A DNA stretch of 6,899 nucleotides from Clostridiaceae bacterium. GTDB taxonomy: Bacteria > Bacillota_A > Clostridia > Acetivibrionales > Acetivibrionaceae. A program made the translations under genes and the position numbers. The stretch is from NCBI GenBank assembly GCA_012513545.1, contig JAAZCB010000331.1, positions 1 to 6,899 of the forward strand. Direction: 5' to 3'. Under the pieces are notes generated by a model. It searched no databases, was not told the DNA's origin, and saw only the letters and a program-made list of their open reading frames with translations. Position 1 is the first letter of the stretch, and each line of letters opens with the position of its first letter. This document shows positions 1-6,159 of the stretch, in pieces.

Positions 1-984
1 AAATCCATAGAACTTATTAAGGAAATAGATCCCGATATAACCTTCTGTTTATCAACCAACGGATTGATGCTTCCCTTTTATGCAGACGAAATTATACGGC
101 TGGGTGTAACACATGTTACCATTACCATCAATGCTATCGATCCGGAAGTAGGAGCAAAAATATACAGACAGGTAAATTATATGGGAAGGAAGCTGAAAGG
201 AAGAGAGGCGGCAGCCATTCTCTCGGCAAACCAGCTGGCAGGTCTTTCATACCTTTCCTGGAAGGGTATTGTGTGCAAGGTTAACATTGTAATGATTAAG
301 GGAATAAACGACACCCACATTGAGTCGGTTGTAAAGAAGGTCAAGGAGTGCGGGGCTTTTATGACAAATATTATGCCGCTTATACCTGCAAAGGGAAGCG
401 TTTTTGAAAACAAACCCATGACAAGTAACGTGGAACTTAACATAATGCGCAAGAAATGTGAGGTGGACATAAAGCAGATGTACCACTGCCGGCAGTGCAG
501 AGCAGATGCCATAGGTCTTTTGTCTGAAGACCGCTCTGCTGAATTCAGAACACAAAAATGCACGGGCTGCGGTGTGAAAGAAAAGGAAAGTAAAGAAGCA
601 TCCTATACTTTTGCCATTGCCACTAAAACAGGAGTGTTTACTGACCAGCATTTCGGCCATGCAGAGGAATTTCACATATACGAGTATGTTGATTCGGAAG
701 TTAGGTTTGTAGAAAAACGGCTTGTTAAAAAATATTGTGACGGTGTAGAGTGCGACAGCGAGGATTCTAAAATTGAAAGAATTATAAAAACTGTAAAGGA
801 TTGCAATGCGGTTATTACTATGAGAATTGGCTATAACCCTATGAAAAGGCTTGAAGAAAGAGGCATCAATGTAATCCAGGTGTGTGACAGAATTGAAGAT
901 GCAATAAAAAACGCAGTGGCAGAGCTCAGGGAAAGTAAGGAAAAGATGGATGTAGTAGTGTCTTCTCAAATTACCTACGCATAA
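1..984 (+). CDS. nifB: NifB, nitrogenase cofactor biosynthesis radical SAM protein, C-terminal part with NifX-like domain (5' end outside window)
   Basis: NifB uses S-adenosylmethionine radical chemistry to fuse two [4Fe-4S] clusters into NifB-co, the carbide-containing Fe-S core of FeMo-co. The frame is open from base 1, giving 327 residues of the 3' part. The fragment starts in the radical SAM barrel with FCLSTNGLMLP and GVTHVTITINAIDPEVG, both typical of NifB. HCRQCRADAIGLLSEDRS (residues 162-179) is the diagnostic NifB C-terminal motif, whose two cysteines bind an accessory Fe-S cluster. A short linker with CTGCG (187-191) leads into a NifX/NafY-type cofactor-binding domain (about 201-320), marked by HFGHAEEFHIYEY and the later DCNAVITMRIGYNP. 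The SAM-binding CxxxCxxC motif lies upstream and cannot be checked. In C. pasteurianum nifB is fused to nifN; whether that holds here cannot be seen. The stop is TAA at 982-984. Confidence 0.95.
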   Translation, partial: KSIELIKEIDPDITFCLSTNGLMLPFYADEIIRLGVTHVTITINAIDPEVGAKIYRQVNYMGRKLKGREAAAILSANQLAGLSYLSWKGIVCKVNIVMIKGINDTHIESVVKKVKECGAFMTNIMPLIPAKGSVFENKPMTSNVELNIMRKKCEVDIKQMYHCRQCRADAIGLLSEDRSAEFRTQKCTGCGVKEKESKEASYTFAIATKTGVFTDQHFGHAEEFHIYEYVDSEVRFVEKRLVKKYCDGVECDSEDSKIERIIKTVKDCNAVITMRIGYNPMKRLEERGINVIQVCDRIEDAIKNAVAELRESKEKMDVVVSSQITYA

Positions 985-1033
985 TGAAAATCCGAGAGTC
1001 CCGATGGTTTAACGGGTTCGGAGGATTTTCATT
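983..1033 (+). terminator. Stem-loop directly after nifB; possible terminator or mRNA-stabilising hairpin
   Basis: AATGAAAATCC (983-993) is perfectly complementary to GGATTTTCATT (1023-1033), an 11-bp outer stem that starts inside the nifB stop codon. Inside it CCCG (1000-1003) pairs with CGGG (1013-1016) around a nine-base loop. An alternative pairing, CCGA (992-995) with TCGG (1018-1021), could stack on the inner stem and leave the T-rich stretch unpaired, as in an intrinsic terminator. The T run is short and interrupted (TTTTCATTT), so partial termination or 3'-end protection is more likely than a strong stop. The structure is seen in the sequence; its role is inferred. Confidence 0.45.
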
Positions 1034-1061
1034 TGAATAGAAATTTGAGAAACGCTATAGT
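1033..1061 (+). promoter_or_regulatory. Candidate sigma-A promoter for the ferredoxin-mod-nifV genes
   Basis: TTGAAT (1033-1038, four of six bases matching the -35 consensus) is followed after exactly 17 bases by TATAGT (1056-1061, five of six matching the -10 consensus). Transcription would start near 1068 and leave a leader of about 25 bases with a strong ribosome binding site. The -35 box abuts the hairpin after nifB. This placement would let the downstream genes be transcribed separately from nifB. AT-rich DNA produces such boxes by chance, so this stays a candidate. Confidence 0.4.
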
Positions 1062-1092
1062 GTAGTTTAGGATATTAAAGGAGGAGAATAAT

Positions 1093-1404
1093 ATGGTAAA
1101 ACCAAAATATCACGTATTCGTATGTACCAGTTCAAGGATTAACGGGCAGCAGAAGGGATATTGCTATTCAAAAGACTCAGTCGGAATAGTGCAGGCCTTT
1201 ATGGAAGAGATTGAATCGAGGGAACTGTCAGGGGAAGTAATGATTACAAATACGGGCTGCTTCGGGATTTGCAGCTCAGGTCCTGTTGTAGTCGTATACC
1301 CTGAGGGAGTATGGTACAAAGAAGTAAGCGTTGAAGACGTTTCTGAAATTGTAGAATCCCATTTTGAAAACGGCAAAAAGGTAGAGAGACTTGAGATAAA
1401 GTAG
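1093..1404 (+). CDS. Thioredoxin-like [2Fe-2S] ferredoxin, nif-associated
   Basis: This 103-residue protein belongs to the thioredoxin-fold [2Fe-2S] ferredoxin family, whose model is the C. pasteurianum 2Fe-2S ferredoxin, reported to interact with the nitrogenase MoFe protein. The start MVKPKYHVFVCTSSRINGQQ and the block NTGCFGICSSGPVVVVYPEG match that family. The four cysteines C11, C24, C56 and C60 sit at the family's four cluster-ligand positions. The family's extra, non-ligand cysteine at position 14 is a serine here. The length is close to the usual 102 or so residues. There is no signal peptide, so the protein is cytoplasmic. The start is fixed by AAAGGAGG (1077-1084), eight bases before ATG. 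It lies between nifB and modA, which supports a role in electron supply to nitrogenase or in cofactor assembly; the exact partner is inferred. Confidence 0.92.
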   Translation: MVKPKYHVFVCTSSRINGQQKGYCYSKDSVGIVQAFMEEIESRELSGEVMITNTGCFGICSSGPVVVVYPEGVWYKEVSVEDVSEIVESHFENGKKVERLEIK

Positions 1405-1412
1405 ATGATGAT

Positions 1413-2222
1413 ATGATTAGAAGAATTGGATGCTTATTTATACTGGTAGTATTGTTGTTTGTTCTAGGCGGCTGCTCAAAAGAAAAAATGCAGGCCGATA
1501 AGGAACCTGGGGAAGTTATGGTGTTTGCTGCTGCATCACTCACAGAGAGCTTTACTGAGCTTGCTGCCGAGTTTGAAAGGCTTGAAAGCGGTAAGGTCAA
1601 AGTTATCTTAAACTTTTCAGGGAGCCAGTCTTTAAAAATATCGCTGGAAAATGGCGCGAAAGCTGACATATTTGCATGCGCAAACACCAAGTACATGGAG
1701 GAACTGAAAGAAAAGGGGCTTGTAAAAGATTATTCGGTATTTGCACAAAACAGGCTTGCTCTTATTAAGAATATAAACAGCAGATTTCAGGTTCAAAAAC
1801 TTGGGGACCTGTCAAAAGCAGATATAAAAATTGCTGTAGGTGATATAAATCTTCCAGCCGGAATGTATTGGGAGCAAGCAATAGAAATGGCCGTGGATTC
1901 GGGTGAACTTAGCATTTCTGAAAAAAGCGGAATCGAAAACAATATAAAGTCAAGAGAGCTGAATGTAAAGGATGTTGTAAGCAAAGCAGTATTGAATGCA
2001 GTAGATGTTGGCGTTGTTTACAGGACGGATATTACAAAGGCCGTATCCGACAAAGTTGAAATTATTGACATACCTGTATTCGAGAAATTCACTGCGGAAT
2101 ACACAATAGCGGCTTTAGAGCCAGCCTCCGGCAATCCGGAAGCCTCGAATTTTTACAATTTCGTGATGTCTGAAAGCGGAAGCGAAATACTGGAAAAGTA
2201 CAACTTTTTAACAGACAGATAA
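1413..2222 (+). CDS. modA: ModA, molybdate-binding lipoprotein of the molybdate ABC transporter
   Basis: ModA captures molybdate (and tungstate) outside the cell and delivers it to the ModB channel. The 269-residue product starts with a lipoprotein signal: MIRR, a hydrophobic core, and the lipobox LGGC with the lipidated Cys at 21. The mature part has the usual ModA blocks: VFAAASLTESF (37-47), where Ser42 should contact the oxyanion; NFSGSQSL (67-74), which carries the second serine; GAKADIFACAN; FAQNRLALI; IAVGDINLPAGMYW; and GVVYRTD, with Tyr203 at the usual ligand position. The length is normal for the family. ATG lies eight bases after the ferredoxin stop, with no clear Shine-Dalgarno sequence, so translation may be coupled to the ferredoxin. 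In a nif operon it supplies molybdenum for FeMo-co. The closely related WtpA/TupA tungstate binders are less likely, given the context. Confidence 0.93.
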   Translation: MIRRIGCLFILVVLLFVLGGCSKEKMQADKEPGEVMVFAAASLTESFTELAAEFERLESGKVKVILNFSGSQSLKISLENGAKADIFACANTKYMEELKEKGLVKDYSVFAQNRLALIKNINSRFQVQKLGDLSKADIKIAVGDINLPAGMYWEQAIEMAVDSGELSISEKSGIENNIKSRELNVKDVVSKAVLNAVDVGVVYRTDITKAVSDKVEIIDIPVFEKFTAEYTIAALEPASGNPEASNFYNFVMSESGSEILEKYNFLTDR

Positions 2223-2224
2223 TT

Positions 2225-2311
2225 AAGAGGAGAATTGCATTAGGTGCCTTTTATTTAATGCTTTTAATTATAAGGTTTGTGTTTTTAAAAAGCCTGATTG
2301 ATAGGATGTGA
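2225..2311 (+). other. modA-modB spacer with an orphan ribosome binding site and a tiny hydrophobic open frame
   Basis: AAGAGGAG (2225-2232) sits just after the modA stop and is a better Shine-Dalgarno sequence than the one before modB, yet no normal gene follows it. The frame from 2234 is open to TGA at 2309-2311, with the first ATG at 2258. From that ATG it would encode 17 residues, starting MLLIIRFVFLK, which is hydrophobic and basic. Its end, ATGTGATG, overlaps the possible modB starts. It may be a leader peptide coupling translation to modB, a decayed former modB start, or chance. Confidence 0.2.
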
Positions 2312-2316
2312 TGTTA

Positions 2317-3183
2317 ATGGAAAGAACTGTTAATGCAACCTGCTCCCGTGTAAACATTTCAGGAAAAAAAATGTGGGAATTTAGGAAAAATAAGCTTGAC
2401 AAGGAGCTTTTGTTGCGGCCGACGGTCTTGCTGTTTAGCCTGGTGTACTTTGCAGTCATTGCTGTTCCGGTCTATGCCATATTTTCTTCGGCAGGAATAA
2501 GAAGTGTTTTCTCTGCCCTTGAAAAGGCTGATAACAGGTCTTCCCTGTTTATAAGCCTTAAGACTTCTTTTGTTACTGTTATATTGATTATACTGATTTG
2601 TACTCCGGTTGTGTTCTTCCTGTCAGGGAAGAAGGAGAGTGTTTTACTGAAGATGTTTGAGACTCTGGTTACGGTACCGACCGTATTGCCGCCGGCTATA
2701 GCAGGGATAGGTCTGCTGCTGGCTTTCGGCAGAACGGGTTTTATTGGAGCTTGGCTTGAGCGATTTAATATAGAAGTGGTTTTCACTCCAATCGCTGTAA
2801 TTTTGGCTCAGTTTTTTGTCGCATCGGGATTTTACATTCAGGTGCTGAAGACGGGTGTGGATTCTATTGAACCTGAAATGTTCGAAGTATCGTATTTGCT
2901 TGGACTGGGAAAAGCAGAAACCTTTATAAGGGTAATAATTCCAATGATGATAAAGCCTCTGACTGTCGGGATTATGCTTTCGTGGACACGAGCACTGGGT
3001 GAGTTCGGGGCGACAATAATGTTTGCAGGAAACATGCTGGGAAAAACACGAACAATTCCGCTTCAGATTTATACTCTTTTGCAAACTGATATTAAATCTG
3101 CTGCTGCTGTTTCAATGCTGCTGTTTATGATTTCGTTTCTTTCACTTTTCCTGCTGAAAATCATATTATCAAGCAGAACATAA
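2317..3183 (+). CDS. modB: ModB, molybdate ABC transporter permease
   Basis: ModB forms the membrane channel through which molybdate passes, driven by a ModC ATPase. Numbered from ATG 2317 (288 residues), about six membrane helices are visible, near 37-57, 79-102, 118-137, 159-176, 217-236 and 266-284. TVPTVLPPAIAGIGLLLAFG and TRALGEFGATIMFAGN, followed by KTRTIPLQIYT, are typical ModB sequences. The EAA coupling loop, which docks the ATPase, is at about 190-211 (EVSYLLGLGKAETFIRVIIP). The start is uncertain. GTG 2308 and ATG 2311 lie too close to the weak AGGA (2303-2306), ATG 2317 is 10 bases from it, and ATG 2371 is preceded by AGGA six bases upstream and would give 270 residues. The protein is longer than classical ModB (about 225) because of an added N-terminal helix. 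No modC follows. Confidence 0.92.
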   Translation: MERTVNATCSRVNISGKKMWEFRKNKLDKELLLRPTVLLFSLVYFAVIAVPVYAIFSSAGIRSVFSALEKADNRSSLFISLKTSFVTVILIILICTPVVFFLSGKKESVLLKMFETLVTVPTVLPPAIAGIGLLLAFGRTGFIGAWLERFNIEVVFTPIAVILAQFFVASGFYIQVLKTGVDSIEPEMFEVSYLLGLGKAETFIRVIIPMMIKPLTVGIMLSWTRALGEFGATIMFAGNMLGKTRTIPLQIYTLLQTDIKSAAAVSMLLFMISFLSLFLLKIILSSRT

Positions 3184-3277
3184 TCAGTATGCATGGGCGA
3201 GCAGTGCAGCAGAGCGAAACGGCCAGTCTCGGCTGAAGAGCTTTTTTAAAGAGGGATAATATATTCAAAAAGAGAGG
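3184..3277 (+). other. GC-rich modB-nifV-omega spacer with a weak hairpin and T6 run
   Basis: Bases 3190-3241 are clearly richer in G and C than the flanking genes and end in a run of six T (3242-3247). CAGC-A-GAG (3207-3214) can pair with CTC-G-GCTG (3228-3235) across one A-G mismatch. A shorter alternative is CGGCC (3220-3224) with GGCTG (3231-3235). Six bases separate the stem from the T run, so it would be a poor intrinsic terminator. The sequence was not recognised as any known riboswitch class. It could be a partial attenuator, a processing site or the remains of an inserted element. Confidence 0.25.
3271..3277 (+). promoter_or_regulatory. Ribosome binding site that decides the nifV-omega start
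   Basis: AGAGAGG touches the upstream ATG at 3278, leaving no spacing, but stands nine bases before the in-frame ATG at 3287. The latter is therefore the likely start, and the first three codons of the longer reading frame are probably not translated. Confidence 0.55.
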
Positions 3278-3286
3278 ATGATTAAA

Positions 3287-4378
3287 ATGGACGGCAACAG
3301 CATCAAGGACAAGAAAATAATTGACAGAACACTGCCCGAAGTCTTTTTTTCCAATATGAAACTAAGCAGACTTGATATCCTGAACCTGATATGGATGTTG
3401 AATACTCTTGGGGCGGATTATCTGGAGATCAACCTTGACATTTTAAAGAAGGTCGAGAAGCTTCCTCCCAACTTGAATTTCATATACAGGATATATTCCT
3501 GGACAGACCTTGAGGGCTTAGCTTTACACTCCTTTAACAATATCCTGCTGAGCAGTGATGTACCTCAATTCAGAAGTATTCTAGACAGCCTCACTCTTTA
3601 TCAAAAGGATATTACAATTGAGTTCAGGGTTGAAACAATCAAACAACTTGATAATCTTGGAAGGCTGTTTGAAGCCGGCTTTATGAAGGGTGTCAGGACT
3701 GTACGGATTATTGGATTGAACCGCTTCGTAACTAATGAATGGCTTGATATATGCGGGCGTATAAAAACAAGATATGGAGTAAGTATTGACATTTGTCCCG
3801 AGAACCGTTTCTATAATGCGACTGCTGCAGCAGTAGACGGGATAATGGAGGCTGCAGATTTTGTTACAGCTTCTTTTACGGGCTATGGAGGTGTCTCGGG
3901 TTATGCTGCAATTGAGCAGGTTCTGACGTTTATAAAGGTAATTCTTAATCCTTCACACCGGATTCAATTGAAGGCTCTGCCTGAGATGTCAAGGAGTTTT
4001 TCTAAGGCTGCCGGTGTTAAAATTCCCGAAAACATGCCGGTAATAGGAGAAAATATTTTCAAATATGAGTCGGGTATTCATGCAGACGGCATTAACAAGA
4101 ATCCTATGACCTATGAGCCGTATGACCCGCAGATAGTCGGGCAGGAAAGAAAACTATCCATAGGCAAGCACTCAGGAAGAAAATCTGCTTTAAAGAAGCT
4201 GCAGGAGCTTGGGTTTGAGGCTGAAAACGTGCAGATATCAATGTTTTTAAAATTATTAAGGGAAAAGAGCATATTGCTTAACAGAAACCTTGAGGATAAT
4301 GAAATAATGGATCTGGCCAAATTGGCAGAAGTATCAAATGTATACAATGCGGTTATAATGAACCCGGCAAAAAGCTAG
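3287..4378 (+). CDS. nifV-omega: NifV-omega, homocitrate synthase omega subunit (degenerate barrel plus C-terminal subdomain)
   Basis: NifV makes homocitrate from acetyl-CoA and 2-oxoglutarate; homocitrate is the organic ligand of FeMo-co. Numbering is from ATG 3287 (363 residues). The C-terminal third is a clear homocitrate/isopropylmalate synthase linker and subdomain: GENIFKYESGIHADGINK (254-271), then GKHSGR (293-298), with His265 as the conserved active-site-reaching histidine. The first 245 residues look like a TIM barrel that has lost its chemistry. The family's DTTLRDGEQ is IDRTLPE here (12-18). In an ungapped match to the NifV-alpha encoded downstream, the metal-binding HTHND is CPENR (170-174) and GIGERAGN is GYGGVSGY. 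The protein is therefore probably inactive alone and works with NifV-alpha, as in the split NifV of C. pasteurianum. The reading frame is intact and a normal ribosome binding site is present, so it is not a pseudogene. Confidence 0.9.
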   Translation: MDGNSIKDKKIIDRTLPEVFFSNMKLSRLDILNLIWMLNTLGADYLEINLDILKKVEKLPPNLNFIYRIYSWTDLEGLALHSFNNILLSSDVPQFRSILDSLTLYQKDITIEFRVETIKQLDNLGRLFEAGFMKGVRTVRIIGLNRFVTNEWLDICGRIKTRYGVSIDICPENRFYNATAAAVDGIMEAADFVTASFTGYGGVSGYAAIEQVLTFIKVILNPSHRIQLKALPEMSRSFSKAAGVKIPENMPVIGENIFKYESGIHADGINKNPMTYEPYDPQIVGQERKLSIGKHSGRKSALKKLQELGFEAENVQISMFLKLLREKSILLNRNLEDNEIMDLAKLAEVSNVYNAVIMNPAKS

Positions 4379-4392
4379 GGACTCAATGTCCC
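4378..4392 (+). other. Small perfect hairpin between nifV-omega and nifV-alpha
   Basis: GGGAC (4378-4382) and GTCCC (4388-4392) form a five-base-pair stem with a TCAAT loop, beginning on the last base of the nifV-omega stop codon. CTTTTT lies several bases downstream. It is too short and too far from the T run for firm termination. A role in setting the ratio of the two subunits is possible but inferred. Confidence 0.35.
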
Positions 4393-4421
4393 GAAACTTT
4401 TTACTTTAAGGAGGGATTAGT

Positions 4422-5240
4422 ATGAATATATTCATTGTGGATACAACACTTCGGGATGGGGAGCAGAAAGCAGGAATAGCACTTGGAATAAACCAGAAAG
4501 TTGACATAGCAAGAATACTTGATTCTGTCGGTGTATACCAGATTGAGGCGGGAATACCGGTTATGGGCGATGATGAAAAGCAAAGCATTAAGAAAATGGC
4601 AGCTCTTGGTATGAAGAGCAGAATATCAGCCTGGAATAGGCTCAACTTAGGAGATATAAAAGAATCCATTGAGTGCGGAGCAGACATAGTTCATATATCT
4701 GTACCGTCATCGGATATCCAGATCAGGTCAAAACTTAATAAAGACAGGGACTGGATACTGGATAACCTAAAAAGATGTATAGCATATGCACAAAATAGAA
4801 ATCAGGAGATTACCATTGGACTGGAGGATGCATCAAGGGCTGATTTTAAGTTTCTGATGAATATTATAACCATTGCTTTTAAGGAAGGTGTTAAAAGGGT
4901 AAGGTATGCCGACACAGTCGGTATTCTATCAAGAAGGCGGATTTATGATGAGATAAGAAACATAAGGGAGGATATAGAAATAGATATTGAAATTCATACC
5001 CATAACGATATGGGTATGGCAGTTTCAAATTCCCTGGCAGCTGCGGAAGGCGGAGCGGAATTTGTTGACTGCACAATTGGCGGTATTGGTGAACGTGCGG
5101 GCAATTGCAACTTATTGCAGTTTGTAAAGGCAGCAAAGGCTTGCTTCGGAGTGTTTGAGGATGTTGATGAATTAAGTCTGGTTGAAGCCCAGAAGGATAT
5201 TTTGAGAATTATAAAAGGTGGACGTGTAAGGATATATTAA
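4422..5240 (+). CDS. nifV-alpha: NifV-alpha, homocitrate synthase catalytic alpha subunit
   Basis: This is the catalytic TIM barrel of homocitrate synthase, 272 residues against about 375-385 for one-piece NifV. It carries the family signature DTTLRDGEQ (7-15) with Arg11 and metal-ligand Asp12, IEAGIP (41-46), GLEDASRAD (133-141), RYADTVG (161-167), the metal-binding HTHND (192-196) and GGIGERAGN (220-228). It ends at the barrel, with KGGRVRIY, and lacks the C-terminal SGIHADG subdomain, which is present instead in the upstream NifV-omega. The start is fixed by AAGGAGGG (4408-4415), six bases before ATG. The gap from nifV-omega is 43 bases, so the two probably share a transcript and are made in related amounts. 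The enzyme is inferred to be an alpha-omega complex. Isopropylmalate or citramalate synthase is unlikely in this operon. Confidence 0.94.
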   Translation: MNIFIVDTTLRDGEQKAGIALGINQKVDIARILDSVGVYQIEAGIPVMGDDEKQSIKKMAALGMKSRISAWNRLNLGDIKESIECGADIVHISVPSSDIQIRSKLNKDRDWILDNLKRCIAYAQNRNQEITIGLEDASRADFKFLMNIITIAFKEGVKRVRYADTVGILSRRRIYDEIRNIREDIEIDIEIHTHNDMGMAVSNSLAAAEGGAEFVDCTIGGIGERAGNCNLLQFVKAAKACFGVFEDVDELSLVEAQKDILRIIKGGRVRIY

Positions 5241-5250
5241 TAAAAACTCC

Positions 5251-5268
5251 CTGATTTATGTATATCAG
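5251..5268 (-). terminator. Weak hairpin at the convergent operon junction
   Basis: CTGAT (5251-5255) and ATCAG (5264-5268) form a five-base-pair stem with an eight-base loop. On the minus strand it overlaps the protease stop codon and is followed, after GGAG, by TTTTT, which resembles a weak terminator. On the plus strand no T run follows. No strong terminator was seen for either operon here. Confidence 0.25.
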
Positions 5269-6116
5269 TCGGCAGATATGTTTATTGCTTGCCGGACACT
5301 TTCTTTCTGTGCTTTTCTTAAATTTAAAAATATAGAGCCTAAGCATATAATAGAAGCAAATACTGATACTATAATTAATTTATGTTGAAAATTGTTAATA
5401 CTAAGAAAGTCGGCAGCTTTATTAATGATAAGATTTGTACAGTTAAAGGAAATATGCATTATTATTGGAGCGATTAAACTCTTGAAAGTATAGAATGTCA
5501 GCCCGAGAATAATTCCTAGAATAAAAGTATATATAATCTGTATAGGATTTAAATGGTATAACCCGAATAATAGTGCTTGAAATAAAACGGCAAAAAATAA
5601 TTCATTATTGGTGAATTCCTGCTGGACTATTCCTCTGAATAATATTTCCTCAAGAACAGGTGTCATTATGCAGACTGAGACTAAAACCAGCAAAGTATCA
5701 GAGTTGCCTGAATTAATATTCTTTACCGTGTTTATTGCTGCAGGAGATTTTACAATAAACAAAAAACTGACTAAAGCTGTCATAAGCACATTTAGCGTTA
5801 TTCCTGTAACGGCGCATAAAATACTATGAGGTAAAGGCAGTTTGTTGAATTTACAATATTGGAACAGTCTTATGCCCTTTTTCTTATCTATAGCTCTAAT
5901 AAAAACAAACAATGTTACACAAATAGCTATAAGGTTTGCTATTTGAGAATAATTGCTGTTTTTATTAATATAGTCTATAGATTTCGTTATCTCAGTACCT
6001 TGAGCTATTTGAGAGAATAATATTGATAGAATAAGAATAAGTGTTGACACGGTTCTTATTATTATATAAATTCCTATATAGCATAATGCACTGACAAATG
6101 TTCTGATTTTTCCCAT
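5265..6116 (-). CDS. CPBP-family intramembrane glutamic endopeptidase (CAAX/Abi type)
   Basis: CPBP proteases are multi-helix membrane enzymes related to Rce1; bacterial members act in processing or immunity of bacteriocins and other peptides, among other roles. This 283-residue protein has about eight hydrophobic segments. It has the full motif set: EEILFR (156-161; Glu156, Glu157, Arg161), FGLYH (184-188; His188) and HISFN (221-225; His221, Asn225), so it is probably active. The N-terminal third is a divergent membrane region. The start is set by AAGGGG (complement of 6122-6127), five bases before ATG. It follows the 214-residue unknown gene after 43 bases and converges tail to tail with nifV-alpha. 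By rough hand count it is about 30% GC, lower than the nif genes, so it may have a separate origin. Its substrate cannot be told from sequence. Confidence 0.88.
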   Translation of the reverse strand: MGKIRTFVSALCYIGIYIIIRTVSTLILILSILFSQIAQGTEITKSIDYINKNSNYSQIANLIAICVTLFVFIRAIDKKKGIRLFQYCKFNKLPLPHSILCAVTGITLNVLMTALVSFLFIVKSPAAINTVKNINSGNSDTLLVLVSVCIMTPVLEEILFRGIVQQEFTNNELFFAVLFQALLFGLYHLNPIQIIYTFILGIILGLTFYTFKSLIAPIIMHISFNCTNLIINKAADFLSINNFQHKLIIVSVFASIICLGSIFLNLRKAQKESVRQAINISAD

Positions 6117-6121
6117 ATAAA

Positions 6122-6127
6122 CCCCTT
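6122..6127 (-). promoter_or_regulatory. Ribosome binding site of the CPBP protease gene
   Basis: On the minus strand AAGGGG stands five bases before the ATG at 6116-6114. Two other ATG codons upstream in the gap are in different frames, so this site supports the chosen start. Confidence 0.6.
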
Positions 6128-6159
6128 AACCACTTTGTTTGCATGCTTCATTTTTTGAG

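Noticed and set aside
247..969. Long minus-strand open frame (240 codons) opposite nifB
   Set aside because: It is a shadow of the NifB frame, whose family motifs are unmistakable; the shadow product shows no domain and has many cysteines and histidines from antisense codons.
3189..3236. Tiny open frame of 15 codons in the modB-nifV-omega spacer
   Set aside because: No ribosome binding site, no recognisable peptide, and GC-rich DNA yields such frames by chance.
3232..3260. Possible promoter with GATAAT (3255-3260) before nifV-omega
   Set aside because: No acceptable -35 box stands 16-18 bases upstream; the best hexamer matches only three of six bases.
3287..4378. nifV-omega as a pseudogene, or omega and alpha as one frameshifted nifV
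   Set aside because: The omega frame is intact with its own ribosome binding site, and the gene order is reversed (C-terminal piece first), so a frameshift cannot explain the two pieces. The split form is known in clostridia.
5608..5829. Plus-strand open frame inside the CPBP protease gene
   Set aside because: It lies opposite the catalytic motifs of the protease and has no ribosome binding site or family resemblance.
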